DNA of 50,295 nucleotides. Origin: Candidatus Buchananbacteria bacterium CG10_big_fil_rev_8_21_14_0_10_33_19. GTDB taxonomy: Bacteria > Patescibacteriota > Patescibacteriia > 2-01-FULL-39-33. Under the pieces are notes generated by a model. It did not search any database. It was not told where the DNA came from and saw only the letters and a program-made list of their open reading frames with translations. The translations under genes were made by a program, and so were the position numbers. How positions within the stretch are numbered: the stretch's first letter is position 1; each line of letters starts with the position of its first letter. The DNA lies in the NCBI GenBank assembly GCA_002773855.1, contig PEZY01000005.1:72237-122531 (forward strand), read 5' to 3'. Positions 34,761 to 42,864 of the stretch are shown here, one piece after another.

Positions 34761-35064
34761 TTAATTTAAGTATTTCTTTATAATCTATTTCTTTTATTAA
34801 ACCTTGTTCATAAGAAAAATATAATAAATATTTTGACTCCTTCAATGAACCATAAGATATTTCTAAAAAATTTATATAGACTTTACAATTTACACCTTTT
34901 CTTCTAGCATAGCCCTCTATATAATTTAAGATAACCGACATAGAAGATCTTCTAATCTGAGAAGTAATGCCATACAATTCATCTTTAGGAAAACTTTTTG
35001 TAATATTATAAATCATTTTTACATACTTGTGCATTGTTATCTTTAAATCATCATGAAAATTCAT
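34717..35064 (-). CDS. Four-helix-bundle (S23/IVS-type) protein
   Basis: This 115-residue helical protein matches the 23S-rRNA-intervening-sequence/four-helix-bundle family: KYVKMIYNITKSFPKDELYGITSQIRRSSMSVILNYIEGYARR...YINFLEISYGSLKESKYLLYFSYEQGLI. The function is unknown; the accessory protein Avd of diversity-generating retroelements has the same fold, but no reverse transcriptase is seen here. It interrupts an otherwise pure run of prepilin genes, overlaps the PilW-like start by 44 nt, and is flanked by ACGTTA-type repeats. All of this suggests insertion. Confidence 0.85.
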   Translation of the reverse strand: MNFHDDLKITMHKYVKMIYNITKSFPKDELYGITSQIRRSSMSVILNYIEGYARRKGVNCKVYINFLEISYGSLKESKYLLYFSYEQGLIKEIDYKEILKLNDKVGKMLWSIIKK

Positions 35065-35070
35065 ACTACT

Positions 35071-35104
35071 ACGTTTTATGTTATAAGTTAAACGTTACAT
35101 ATAA
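35071..35104. repeat. ACGTTA-type short repeat, upstream of four-helix gene
   Basis: ACGTTTTATGTTATAAGTTAAACGTTAC occupies the gap between the PilV-like stop and the four-helix-bundle start, with the same word structure as the copies at 34676, 36282 and 36368. Confidence 0.45.
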
Positions 35105-35105
35105 T

Positions 35106-35759
35106 TTATTTCCAATTAAAAATTCTTTCTTGAACTGATATATTTCTATTTTGACCAACTAAAGTCCAAGAAACTGCTGATTTAACATCAATACCAACTT
35201 TCAATTCTGAAGCTAAGCAACTAGAACTCTTAACTGTAAAATCAACATTAAAATCATCACACTGTAAATCATTATTAGCATCACTACAACAAATATTTTG
35301 AGTTTCAATTAAACGATGATAAGTGGTTGGCTGTCCAGAATTATCATGACTATACAAGCCAGTAATCGGATCACTATAAATAGTTGTAGCACCATCGTTT
35401 AAATTATCGGCAGCCAAGTAGTCTAATAACACATTTTCAGAAAATGGATTGACAATTATGCCACTACCGTCGCCATCTAAACCACTATCCCAATAACACG
35501 GATCATAAGTCACGCTATTGTGAAAACAGCTATCGTTATTTTCTATAGCCAACCAATTAGAATCTCTAATATTTTTTACAATTTCTACCCCTTCTCTGGC
35601 CAAATTAATAGATAATATCCTAGCTCCAGCCTCTTGTTCACCATTAAAATTAGAAATAAAAAGACCCCAGACACTAAAAAGACCAACTGTAATAACACCA
35701 ATCGCCACTACTAATTCCAGCAGTCCCTGACCCTTTTGATTTTTAATATCAAAATCCAT
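35106..35759 (-). CDS. PilV-like minor prepilin
   Basis: This 217-residue protein has the cleavage site KGQGLLELVVAIGVITVGLFSVWGLFISNFN, with the conserved Glu5 of the mature N-terminus. The globular part has six cysteines (DSCF, DPCYW, NICCSD, LQCDD, SSCLA), unusual for a pilin, which suggests disulfides. It is in the minor pilin run between the GspH-like gene and the four-helix insertion. Confidence 0.82.
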   Translation of the reverse strand: MDFDIKNQKGQGLLELVVAIGVITVGLFSVWGLFISNFNGEQEAGARILSINLAREGVEIVKNIRDSNWLAIENNDSCFHNSVTYDPCYWDSGLDGDGSGIIVNPFSENVLLDYLAADNLNDGATTIYSDPITGLYSHDNSGQPTTYHRLIETQNICCSDANNDLQCDDFNVDFTVKSSSCLASELKVGIDVKSAVSWTLVGQNRNISVQERIFNWK

Positions 35760-35771
35760 TAATTACAAATT

Positions 35772-36344
35772 TTAATTATTTAAAATATCCATTCGACCAG
35801 AAATGCTATTAACTCTAATATTTTTAGAGACGCTCAAATCATCGGCGTGTTTCAAATTAATCAACACTTCATTACTAGCAACCAGTAAATCATCCAGATA
35901 CATTTTAATATCACTCCGTGGTGGTGTTATTTCTATAATCAAATTATTACCTGACATATCAACTATAGTTTTTTCTAATTGCACAGTGGCTATATCAATA
36001 ATAGCATTGACGCTATTTTTGGCTTTTAATGAATATGAACAGTTAACTGAACATTTATCTATCTCAAAAATATATGACACTGGTACTTGTCCGGCTACCA
36101 CTTTACCAGACAAAGATGAAGTTTGCATTTGTTTAATACCATCCAAAATTAGTCTTGATTCATTATCCATATACCGAGCTTTTTCATTGCCTCTAAAATT
36201 TACCACCGTTAAAGTTGAAAATATCCCAACAATAGCAATGACAATTATCATTTCGGCTAAAGTAAAGCCATTTTCAGATAGCGCAAAACGCCTAACGTAT
36301 AACGGTTTATTTCTTTTTAAGAGTAGTCTAACTAATTTTATCAT
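35772..36344 (-). CDS. GspH/FimT-like minor prepilin with long leader
   Basis: This 190-residue protein has the site ENGFTLAEMIIVIAIVGIFSTLTVVNFRG. The leader is about 27 residues (MIKLVRLLLKRNKPLYVRRFALSE). It resembles the PilW-like leader (MIKLV...VRR[YF]xL) and is likewise partly encoded by an ACGTTA-type repeat (36282-36308). The remainder is a small beta-rich domain. It is the first minor pilin gene after pilD. Confidence 0.82.
   Translation of the reverse strand: MIKLVRLLLKRNKPLYVRRFALSENGFTLAEMIIVIAIVGIFSTLTVVNFRGNEKARYMDNESRLILDGIKQMQTSSLSGKVVAGQVPVSYIFEIDKCSVNCSYSLKAKNSVNAIIDIATVQLEKTIVDMSGNNLIIEITPPRSDIKMYLDDLLVASNEVLINLKHADDLSVSKNIRVNSISGRMDILNN
36282..36308. repeat. ACGTTA-type short repeat, copy in GspH-like leader
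   Basis: CAAAACGCCTAACGTATAACGG is translated as PLYVRRFA in the prepilin leader, the counterpart of NVRRYTL in the PilW-like protein. Confidence 0.45.
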
Positions 36345-36367
36345 TAAATTTAAATTAAATTAACAAA

Positions 36368-36400
36368 ATATGTTATATGTTATGCGTTACGTATTACATT
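36368..36400. repeat. ACGTTA-type short repeat between pilD and prepilin
   Basis: ATGTTATATGTTATGCGTTACGTATTACATT fills the space between the pilD stop and the next gene and has the same 8-9 nt word pattern. Confidence 0.45.
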
Positions 36401-37176
36401 AAACTTAAATACCAATTCACAACCACATCTCCCCAAAGTATCGCCACCAATGTCCCGACGGCCAAAAAAGTGCCGAAAGGAATTTGAGATTTAAATTTTT
36501 TTGTTCCCCAAATTAACAAGAATATAGACACCATCGAACCAATAATATAAGAAAAAAACAAAGCCACTACTACAGACTTAGCTCCCAACATCAAGCCCAT
36601 CAAAGCTCCCATCCGTAAATCACCACCACCTATCCATTTACCAGCTGATATTAAAAACTGTACAACAAAAAACCCTAAGCCAATCACCAGTCCAACTAAC
36701 AAACTAATCCAGCTAAAGCCCAAGGTCAAATTAAACAAGAAAGCTATTAGCATGGCCGGTATAGTAATCCTATCTAATATTAAATACCATTTTAAATCAT
36801 AAACAAAAATAATTATCAAAAAACTAACAAAAACCAAATTTCTTAACCATAAAAGCCAGATATCAGAATTATAAAAAAGATTGTCAAAACTCAACATGCC
36901 AATAATATTATAAGTAACTAACACAAATAATAAACCAGTTACTATTTCCATTACTGGATATTGCCATGATATTTTTTTCTGACAATAACGACATTTACCC
37001 AATTGAATAATAAAACTAAGTAATGGTATTAAATCAATTGGCATTAAGATATGATGACAATGCGGACAATTAGAACGAGACCTAACAATATCAGTGCTGC
37101 TATGCATTCTAATAACAACCACATTCAAAAAACTGCCGATTATCAAACCCAAAATAAATATAAAAATATAAAACAC
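36394..37176 (-). CDS. pilD: Prepilin peptidase/N-methyltransferase
   Basis: This 260-residue membrane aspartyl protease cleaves prepilin leaders and methylates the new N-terminus. The N-terminal zinc-binding methylase part has CPHCHH...CRYCQ. The protease aspartates lie in IFVYDLKWYLILDR and GGGDLRMGALMG. About eight membrane helices are visible and the length is normal. It sits between the 135-residue pilin-like gene and the minor pilins it would process. Confidence 0.95.
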   Translation of the reverse strand: MFYIFIFILGLIIGSFLNVVVIRMHSSTDIVRSRSNCPHCHHILMPIDLIPLLSFIIQLGKCRYCQKKISWQYPVMEIVTGLLFVLVTYNIIGMLSFDNLFYNSDIWLLWLRNLVFVSFLIIIFVYDLKWYLILDRITIPAMLIAFLFNLTLGFSWISLLVGLVIGLGFFVVQFLISAGKWIGGGDLRMGALMGLMLGAKSVVVALFFSYIIGSMVSIFLLIWGTKKFKSQIPFGTFLAVGTLVAILWGDVVVNWYLSLM

Positions 37177-37213
37177 GGGATAATTTTTAATTTCTAATTT
37201 TTAATTTTCAAAT

Positions 37214-37621
37214 TTATCTATCCAACCCCTCATTGGTTAGCGCATACTTACCACTAGTAAGTCCCAACAAGCCTGACTCTAAATAAAATTCTACTCTAAA
37301 ATTATCATCAGTCATTTGTGTTAAAACATATCGTAAACTATCAGTATTGACCGGATCAATAAGCGTTGAAACATTTGGTGATTGACCGCTACGACCAGTA
37401 CAAAAGTTTATTAGCATACCTTCGCTGCATTCTGGTATTTTATAAGTATTAAACTTCAAAAAATAAATATTCATTTCTGATTCTAAAATCCGCATATCGC
37501 CAAGTCGTTGATAATCCTTTATTCTAATTGAGTTATAAATAAACCACCAAACCAGCAATGAAACGGCAGTTATTAGTAAAACAACATAAATAATTATTTT
37601 TATATTCTGTTTTTGAGTCAT
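37214..37621 (-). CDS. Pilin-like single-pass protein without GFTLIE site
   Basis: This 135-residue protein has an N-terminal membrane helix (IKIIIYVVLLITAVSLLVWWFIY) followed by RIKDYQRLGDMRILESEMNIYFLKFNTYKIPEC, which resembles the alpha1-C region of pseudopilins. It lacks a prepilin peptidase site, so it is not a classical pilin. It has two cysteines (PECSEG and NFCTGR). It has its own extended -10 promoter (37655-37667) and precedes pilD. It may be an assembly factor. Confidence 0.65.
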   Translation of the reverse strand: MTQKQNIKIIIYVVLLITAVSLLVWWFIYNSIRIKDYQRLGDMRILESEMNIYFLKFNTYKIPECSEGMLINFCTGRSGQSPNVSTLIDPVNTDSLRYVLTQMTDDNFRVEFYLESGLLGLTSGKYALTNEGLDR

Positions 37622-37654
37622 TTAAATCAATAATATTAGCTAATTTATAGTCAT

Positions 37655-37667
37655 ATTATACCACAAA
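37655..37667 (-). promoter_or_regulatory. Extended -10 promoter shared in type with pilA
   Basis: TTTGTGGTATAAT on the minus strand contains TGG directly before a perfect TATAAT (37655-37660), giving a leader of about 27 nt. The same 13-mer with one change (TATACT) lies before pilA. Confidence 0.55.
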
Positions 37668-37680
37668 AATAACCATAACA

Positions 37681-37706
37681 AAAATCCCCCATTGCTGGGG
37701 GATTTT
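37681..37706 (-). terminator. Terminator after pilA
   Basis: The perfect 11-bp stem AAAATCCCCCA/TGGGGGATTTT with a 4-nt loop is followed by T residues on the minus strand, 22 nt after the pilA stop. pilA is therefore likely a separate abundant transcript. Confidence 0.9.
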
Positions 37707-37728
37707 ATACTAAATTGCCAATAAAAAA

Positions 37729-38133
37729 TTATGGGCAAACAGTCTCAGTACCAGCTAAACTAGCAACTTCCTTAGCCTGACCAGTTGAATCGACGCAGAA
37801 ATCTACAGTTTCATCAGAACACAAACCAGCCCAAGCAACCCAAGCCGAATCATTAATGCCACCAACATTGATCTGATAGGTTGCGGAATCAGGACTACAG
37901 CTTGGAGGCAATAGATTGGAAATTTCAGTGTTAGTCATATCAAAACCAGTAAAAACACCTGAATCATACTGCACGGCAGCAAAAGTTCTGATTTGTGATA
38001 AGTCACTTTTGATTTGGGCATCACGAGCCTTATTTCTAGCGGTGTTTAAAGAAACCACAGCTAGCGAAGAAAGCATACCGATAATAGCAATAACCACCAA
38101 AAGTTCGATTAAAGTAAAACCTTTTTTATTCAT
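37729..38133 (-). CDS. pilA: Major type IV pilin
   Basis: This 134-residue prepilin has a six-residue leader: MNKKGFTLIELLVVIAIIGMLSSLAVVSLNTARNKARDAQIKSDLSQIRTFA. Cleavage follows KKG, and the mature protein has the conserved Phe1 and Glu5. The short globular domain has four cysteines (PSCSPD, GLCSDE, VDFCVD, ETVCP) that may form two disulfides. It has its own promoter, a long leader and a strong terminator, as expected for the major subunit. Confidence 0.93.
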   Translation of the reverse strand: MNKKGFTLIELLVVIAIIGMLSSLAVVSLNTARNKARDAQIKSDLSQIRTFAAVQYDSGVFTGFDMTNTEISNLLPPSCSPDSATYQINVGGINDSAWVAWAGLCSDETVDFCVDSTGQAKEVASLAGTETVCP

Positions 38134-38268
38134 AAAACTAAATTATTAATTTTTTATTGATTTTTGTCCACTCGAGTGGATGAAAACCTGAATTAAAAAC
38201 TATTTCTAATCCAAGGATTCTAGACATTTTTTCGACCTTTTTTATTTATTAAACAATATCCACAATCT
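38134..38268 (-). promoter_or_regulatory. Long pilA 5' leader with palindromes
   Basis: The predicted transcript has about 135 nt before the pilA ATG. It contains a perfect 14-nt palindrome TCCACTCGAGTGGA (38167-38180, 34 nt before the ATG) and a smaller inverted repeat AATCC-AA-GGATT (38208-38219). These could be an mRNA-stability hairpin or a binding site. There is no Shine-Dalgarno. Confidence 0.45.
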
Positions 38269-38274
38269 ACTTAC

Positions 38275-38287
38275 AGTATACCACAAA
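38275..38287 (-). promoter_or_regulatory. Extended -10 promoter of pilA
   Basis: TTTGTGGTATACT on the minus strand has TGG before TATACT (38275-38280). The -35 region is only T-rich. It matches the 37655-37667 element in 12 of 13 positions. Confidence 0.55.
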
Positions 38288-38378
38288 TTACCAAAACAAA
38301 AAAATACAAAAACATTTATTTTTTATAAATTTTTCTCAATCAAACATTCTAGTGATTTTTAGTTTTTTATGGTTTATT

Positions 38379-39590
38379 CTAAAAAGCGGCTGATAATTGC
38401 CAAATTGGCATAATAACTGCTGCCACAAAACCACCAACTACAATACCCAAGAAAATCATAATAATTGGCTCTATTAAAACTGATAAATTAGCCACGGAAT
38501 TATCAATTTCTCGACCATAAAACTCAGTTAATTTTTCCAACACTTCTTCTAATTTACCAGTTTCCTCACCAACACTTATCATTTGAGACACTAAAACCGG
38601 CACGTATCTGTTGGCTACAATACTATCTGCCAAAGAACTACCCTCATCAACATCAGAAATGGCTTGTTCTAACATTCGATCATATACGGTATTGCCAACC
38701 ACCCGTCGGACCACTCTTAAAGCTTTAGAAGCTGGTACACCACCCTTAAGTAGAGTATTTAAACTTCTAGTGATGCGCACCACATAAACATAGGTAGCAA
38801 TTTTACCAAAAACTGGTACTCGAATCTTAAACAAATCAAAAATTCTACGGCCACTGACAGTTTTATTAACAGTAAACCAAAAACCACCAAGCACTGATAA
38901 TATGCCAATCACAACTACATACCAATAATCCTTAAAAAAATCGGAAGTACCTAGTAGTATCCTGGTCATTAAAGGCAATTTGACCCCAGACTCTCTTAAC
39001 ATTTGAGTCATTTGTGGTACTACAAAAACCATTACCACAATACCCACAATAACTAATCCGGACAAAATAAAAGCTGGGTAGATCATTGCGCCCTTAACTT
39101 TTGATTGCAAATCATAATCCTTTTCTTGTTGATCCGCTAAATAACTCATCACCTCACTTAAACGACCAGAAGTTTCACCAGAACCCACAATATTAGTATA
39201 AAAATCACTAAAAACATTGGGATAAAGAGCCATAGCCTGAGACAGTTTAGCACCACCATCTACTTCATCGGCTATGCCAGAAATAATCGCCTTAAAATAT
39301 TTATTACCAGCCTGCTTGACCAATATTCTAAGTGCTTTAACAATTGGTAAATTAGCATCTATCATTACTGACAACTGTCTAAAAAATATAACTTTTTCTT
39401 TAGTTTTAATACGATTTAGAAAGCCCATCATTTGATTTTCAAAATCTTTGGCTGTTTGTTTTTTAATACTAATAACCGACAAACTTTTTTCTAAAAGCAA
39501 AGAAACAACTACATCTTCAGATATGGCATCTATTTCACCTTCAACTAATTGATTATTTAAATTTTTAGCTTTGTAAGAAAATAAGGACAT
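38379..39590 (-). CDS. pilC: Type IV pilus inner-membrane platform protein
   Basis: This 403-residue GspF/PilC protein has an N-terminal segment (MSLFSYKAKNLNNQLVEGEIDA) and two repeated cytoplasmic domains of the type FFRQLSVMIDANLPIVKALRILVKQ and RITRSLNTLLKGGVPASKALRVVRRVVGNTVYD, each followed by membrane helices. It anchors the assembly ATPase and pulls pilins from the membrane. It follows the PilT-like gene by 10 nt. Confidence 0.95.
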   Translation of the reverse strand: MSLFSYKAKNLNNQLVEGEIDAISEDVVVSLLLEKSLSVISIKKQTAKDFENQMMGFLNRIKTKEKVIFFRQLSVMIDANLPIVKALRILVKQAGNKYFKAIISGIADEVDGGAKLSQAMALYPNVFSDFYTNIVGSGETSGRLSEVMSYLADQQEKDYDLQSKVKGAMIYPAFILSGLVIVGIVVMVFVVPQMTQMLRESGVKLPLMTRILLGTSDFFKDYWYVVVIGILSVLGGFWFTVNKTVSGRRIFDLFKIRVPVFGKIATYVYVVRITRSLNTLLKGGVPASKALRVVRRVVGNTVYDRMLEQAISDVDEGSSLADSIVANRYVPVLVSQMISVGEETGKLEEVLEKLTEFYGREIDNSVANLSVLIEPIIMIFLGIVVGGFVAAVIMPIWQLSAAF

Positions 39591-39600
39591 GATTTTAAAT

Positions 39601-40671
39601 TTATCTTAAAAGTGATTCTAATATTTTTCTATCTGTAGTATTATCCAGAGCATCTTCTCTGGTTATTTTAGATGACTTAACTAATTTTGCCAAACCATAA
39701 TTAAATGACACCATACCTTCGTTTCTGGAAGTTTGAATTAAATTATTTAAACCAGCAATATTACCATTGATAATCATAGACTTAACCGCTTCATTCATAA
39801 CCAATACCTCCTGAACTACTGCCACGCCACCACCAATTTTAGGTATAATCTTTTGACAAATAACGGCCCGCAAAGCAGTTGCTAGCAAATCTCTAATTCT
39901 TTCTTGATCATAAGCTGGAAACATATCCAATATTCTAGCAATAGCATTGGTCGATGAATCAGCACTAATAGCACTAAAAACCAACGAACTCCCCCTAGCA
40001 ATTTCCAAGACCGCTGGAATAACCTCTGACTTATTAATCTCTTCTAAAAAGAGAATATCACCGTCTTCCTCTTCAAAATATTTTAAAGCCTCGGCAAATG
40101 AATTAGTATCAATGCCTACCTCTCGCTGTTCAATAATACTTTTATTATTGGTAAAAATGTATTCTATTGGATCTTCAATGGTAATAATATACTCTTTTCT
40201 GGAACGGTTTATTTCTTCGATTAAAGCGGCTATGGTAGTTGATCTACCAGATCCAAATGGACCAGATACTAATATTAAACCATTTTTATTTTTAACTAAA
40301 TTAGACAGAATTGAATTTAATTTTAAAGATTCTAATGTTGGCACCTGATAAGGAATATGTCTCAAAGAAACTGACAAAAAACCGCGTTGATAAAAAATAT
40401 TTACCTTAAATCTCAAATTGTTATCAAAATTATAAGCCAAAACAATTTCTTTGTTAACTAATAACTTTTCTTTTTTTTCTTTAGTGAGCAAAAAATCCAC
40501 TAAACCTTGCATAAAATCTTGGGTTACCACTTCTTGATCTTCCAAGTAAACCAAATGATCATCTATTCTAAGAATCGGATTATTCCCGACAGAAAAATGT
40601 AAATCAGATGCTCCTCTCTTAACAGCATCAGTTAGGATATTTTTAATAGTTAATTCTTGACCAACCGACAT
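39601..40671 (-). CDS. PilT-like ATPase homologue with altered Walker A
   Basis: This 356-residue protein has the PilT layout: KRGASDLHFSVGNNPILRIDDHLVYL at the N-terminus, then the RecA-like domain. The Walker A reads GPFGSGRSTT (Arg143) where PilT has GPTGSGKST, so the nucleotide-binding lysine is absent. The His-box is also altered (VFSAISADSST instead of VFGTLHTTSA). The Walker B glutamate is kept (GDILFLEEINKS), but the arginine that follows in PilT is not. It is probably inactive or weak as an ATPase and may instead regulate PilB. It is flanked by a receiver gene and pilC. Only one such gene is present in this cluster. Confidence 0.85.
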   Translation of the reverse strand: MSVGQELTIKNILTDAVKRGASDLHFSVGNNPILRIDDHLVYLEDQEVVTQDFMQGLVDFLLTKEKKEKLLVNKEIVLAYNFDNNLRFKVNIFYQRGFLSVSLRHIPYQVPTLESLKLNSILSNLVKNKNGLILVSGPFGSGRSTTIAALIEEINRSRKEYIITIEDPIEYIFTNNKSIIEQREVGIDTNSFAEALKYFEEEDGDILFLEEINKSEVIPAVLEIARGSSLVFSAISADSSTNAIARILDMFPAYDQERIRDLLATALRAVICQKIIPKIGGGVAVVQEVLVMNEAVKSMIINGNIAGLNNLIQTSRNEGMVSFNYGLAKLVKSSKITREDALDNTTDRKILESLLR

Positions 40672-40692
40672 AATTTAATTTTAGACTTATTA

Positions 40693-41088
40693 CTAAGCAA
40701 TGTGATTGCTTTTAATTAAATCCTTTATTTTAGCCACTACCTCCGAAGGCATAAAATGAGCTTTAATTAAATAATCAGTCGCTCCCAAGCTTAGGCCTTT
40801 TTCCACATCAGCCTTTTGACTTAAATTAGTCAATAATATAACTGGAATATCCTTTAACTTTTTATCCTTTTTAATATTTTCTAAAACTACAAAACCATTT
40901 AATTTTGGTAGTATTAAATCCAACAAAATCACGGCTGGTCTTTTTTTGCCGACTAATTCTAAACCCTTTTCGCCATCATAAGCTGTATAAACATCAAATC
41001 CTTCGAGTTCGAATTTTGTTCTATAAAGATCTGCTAAAAAAACATCATCTTCCACAATTAGGATTGGAATATTATTTTTTTGAATCAT
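40693..41088 (-). CDS. Receiver-only response regulator in pilus operon
   Basis: This 131-residue CheY-like protein has ILIVEDDVFLADLYRTKFELEGF, VILLDLILPKLNGFVVL with the phospho-acceptor Asp, VILLTNLSQKADVEKGLSLGATDYLIKAHFMPSEV with the switch Thr and the Lys. It lies between pilB (24 nt) and the PilT-like gene (21 nt), the position expected for a PilG/PilH-like switch of pilus extension and retraction. There is no kinase gene next to it. Its closest relative in this window is the receiver at 7418-7804 beside the six-PAS kinase. Confidence 0.9.
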   Translation of the reverse strand: MIQKNNIPILIVEDDVFLADLYRTKFELEGFDVYTAYDGEKGLELVGKKRPAVILLDLILPKLNGFVVLENIKKDKKLKDIPVILLTNLSQKADVEKGLSLGATDYLIKAHFMPSEVVAKIKDLIKSNHIA

Positions 41089-41112
41089 AATATAATAAAT
41101 TATTAATAATAA

Positions 41113-42858
41113 TTAAATCTGAGAAGCCCTCATTACCTCTTCCATAGTAGTAATACCTCGTAATCCTTTAATAATACCATCTTGCATTAAAGTTACAAAA
41201 CCTTGTTTTTTCATTAAAGCTCGAACATCCTCCATAGTAAAGTCTCTGGCAATTAAATCTCTAAATTCAGAAGTGATATCTAAAATTTCCGCAATCACAG
41301 TTCGACCATAATAACCAGTATCACCACAATCACTACAACCAGCTCCTTTGTAAAATTTATACTTACCACCGAATTCTTCTAAATATGTTTTTGGCATATT
41401 TTCTATTTCCTTCATAACGACTTTTTCGGCTGATGGTGGTAGTTTTATTTCTTGTTTGCAATTAGGGCATACCTTTCGAACTAAGCGCTGAGCCATTAAA
41501 ATATTTAAAGTGGATGCCAGCAAAAAAGCCTCGCCTTTCATATCTATCAAGCGTGGTATAGCCCCCCAAGCACTGTTAGTGTGTAATGTAGAAAAAACTA
41601 AATGACCAGTTAAACCAGCATGAACTACTAATTCCGCAGTTTCATTATCACGAATTTCTCCCACCATAATTACATTAGGATCTTGACGCAAAATTGCTCT
41701 AAGACCAGAAGCAAAATCAAAACCAATTTCTGGAATAATTTGTGATTGATTAATGCCTTCAATATAATACTCAATTGGATCCTCTAACGTCGTTATATTT
41801 ACACCTTCGCTATTTAACATATTTAAAACGGAATAAAGAGCCGTGGTTTTACCACTACCGGTTGGACCAGTTAACAAAAATATGCCGTGAGGTTTAATAA
41901 TATTTGCTTCAATAATTTTAATGTGATAGTCACTAAAACCTAATTCGGTTAAAGTAGGAATACCAGCCGATGTATCCAAAACTCTCATCACCACTTTTTC
42001 GGCATTTAACATAGGGAAAACAGAAATTCTCAAATCAATTTCTTTATCGCCTAACTTCATTCTAATTCTGCCGTCTTGCGGTTTTCTGGTTTCATCTAAT
42101 TTTAGATTAGCCAAAACTTTTATTCTAGACACCACTGAACTGTATAAATATTCTGGCAAGGTAATGGTAGTATGTAAAACGCCATCAACTCTATATCTCA
42201 CTCGACCTTCATGATGTTTGGGTTCAATATGAACATCTGAAGCTCCACCTTCAACAGCATGGCGAATGATTACTGATACAATTTTAGCAACTGGCGCCGA
42301 TTTAATAACATCTATATTATCTGTAATCTCTTCAACTCTAGTAACGTCCTCTTTACCTTCTTCGGTAAACTTTTCTCGAGCCGATTCTAGGGCTGTGCCA
42401 ATTTCTTTCTTAAAGCCACTATATTGTCTAAAAATGTCTCGGTAATCAGCCAAAGATATTACATAATACTTTGGATTTAAGCCTTGTTGTTGGGCCAAAA
42501 ATTCAATAGCCTCTTGAGCTATAAAATCATTAGGGTTAACCATGCCCACTTTTATCATATCTTCTGCTTTTTCAAAAATTATCATTTCATAATTCTTGGA
42601 AACCTTTTGTGGTAATAAATTCAAGACTTCACCTGCTACTTTAACATCTGCTAAATCAATAGCTTCCATGTTAAAAGCCTGACCCTTAATTCTAGTAAAC
42701 TCTTCGGCTGAAAATATACCATCAGACACCAAAATATCTTCCAATTTTTTATCTGAAGTTTCTAATTTATTCTCTACTTCCAACAACCGCTTAGGATCTA
42801 TTAAACTTTTTTGTAATAGAAAATCTTTTATTTTTGATAATTTGTCTTTACTATTCAT
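41113..42858 (-). CDS. pilB: Type IV pilus assembly ATPase
   Basis: This 581-residue GspE/PilB ATPase powers pilus extension. An N-terminal MshE/T2SSE-N-type domain (residues about 1-150) is followed by GGASDVHIEPK, the Walker A LLTGPTGSGKTTALYSVL, the Asp box ITTLEDPIEYYIEGINQSQ, Walker B NVIMVGEIRDNETAEL, the His-box LVFSTLHTNSAWG, and the tetracysteine zinc site CPNCKQ...CSDCGDTGYYGRT. All catalytic motifs are intact, in contrast to the PilT-like neighbour. Confidence 0.96.
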   Translation of the reverse strand: MNSKDKLSKIKDFLLQKSLIDPKRLLEVENKLETSDKKLEDILVSDGIFSAEEFTRIKGQAFNMEAIDLADVKVAGEVLNLLPQKVSKNYEMIIFEKAEDMIKVGMVNPNDFIAQEAIEFLAQQQGLNPKYYVISLADYRDIFRQYSGFKKEIGTALESAREKFTEEGKEDVTRVEEITDNIDVIKSAPVAKIVSVIIRHAVEGGASDVHIEPKHHEGRVRYRVDGVLHTTITLPEYLYSSVVSRIKVLANLKLDETRKPQDGRIRMKLGDKEIDLRISVFPMLNAEKVVMRVLDTSAGIPTLTELGFSDYHIKIIEANIIKPHGIFLLTGPTGSGKTTALYSVLNMLNSEGVNITTLEDPIEYYIEGINQSQIIPEIGFDFASGLRAILRQDPNVIMVGEIRDNETAELVVHAGLTGHLVFSTLHTNSAWGAIPRLIDMKGEAFLLASTLNILMAQRLVRKVCPNCKQEIKLPPSAEKVVMKEIENMPKTYLEEFGGKYKFYKGAGCSDCGDTGYYGRTVIAEILDITSEFRDLIARDFTMEDVRALMKKQGFVTLMQDGIIKGLRGITTMEEVMRASQI

Positions 42859-42864
42859 AGAGCA

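Noticed and set aside
34717-35064. Diversity-generating retroelement (Avd-like four-helix bundle)
   Set aside because: No reverse transcriptase, template repeat or variable repeat could be seen near it.
35803-36363. 186-residue plus-strand ORF opposite the GspH-like prepilin
   Set aside because: It is a mirror frame of a clear prepilin gene. Its hydrophobic pattern follows from the antisense of the pilin helix.
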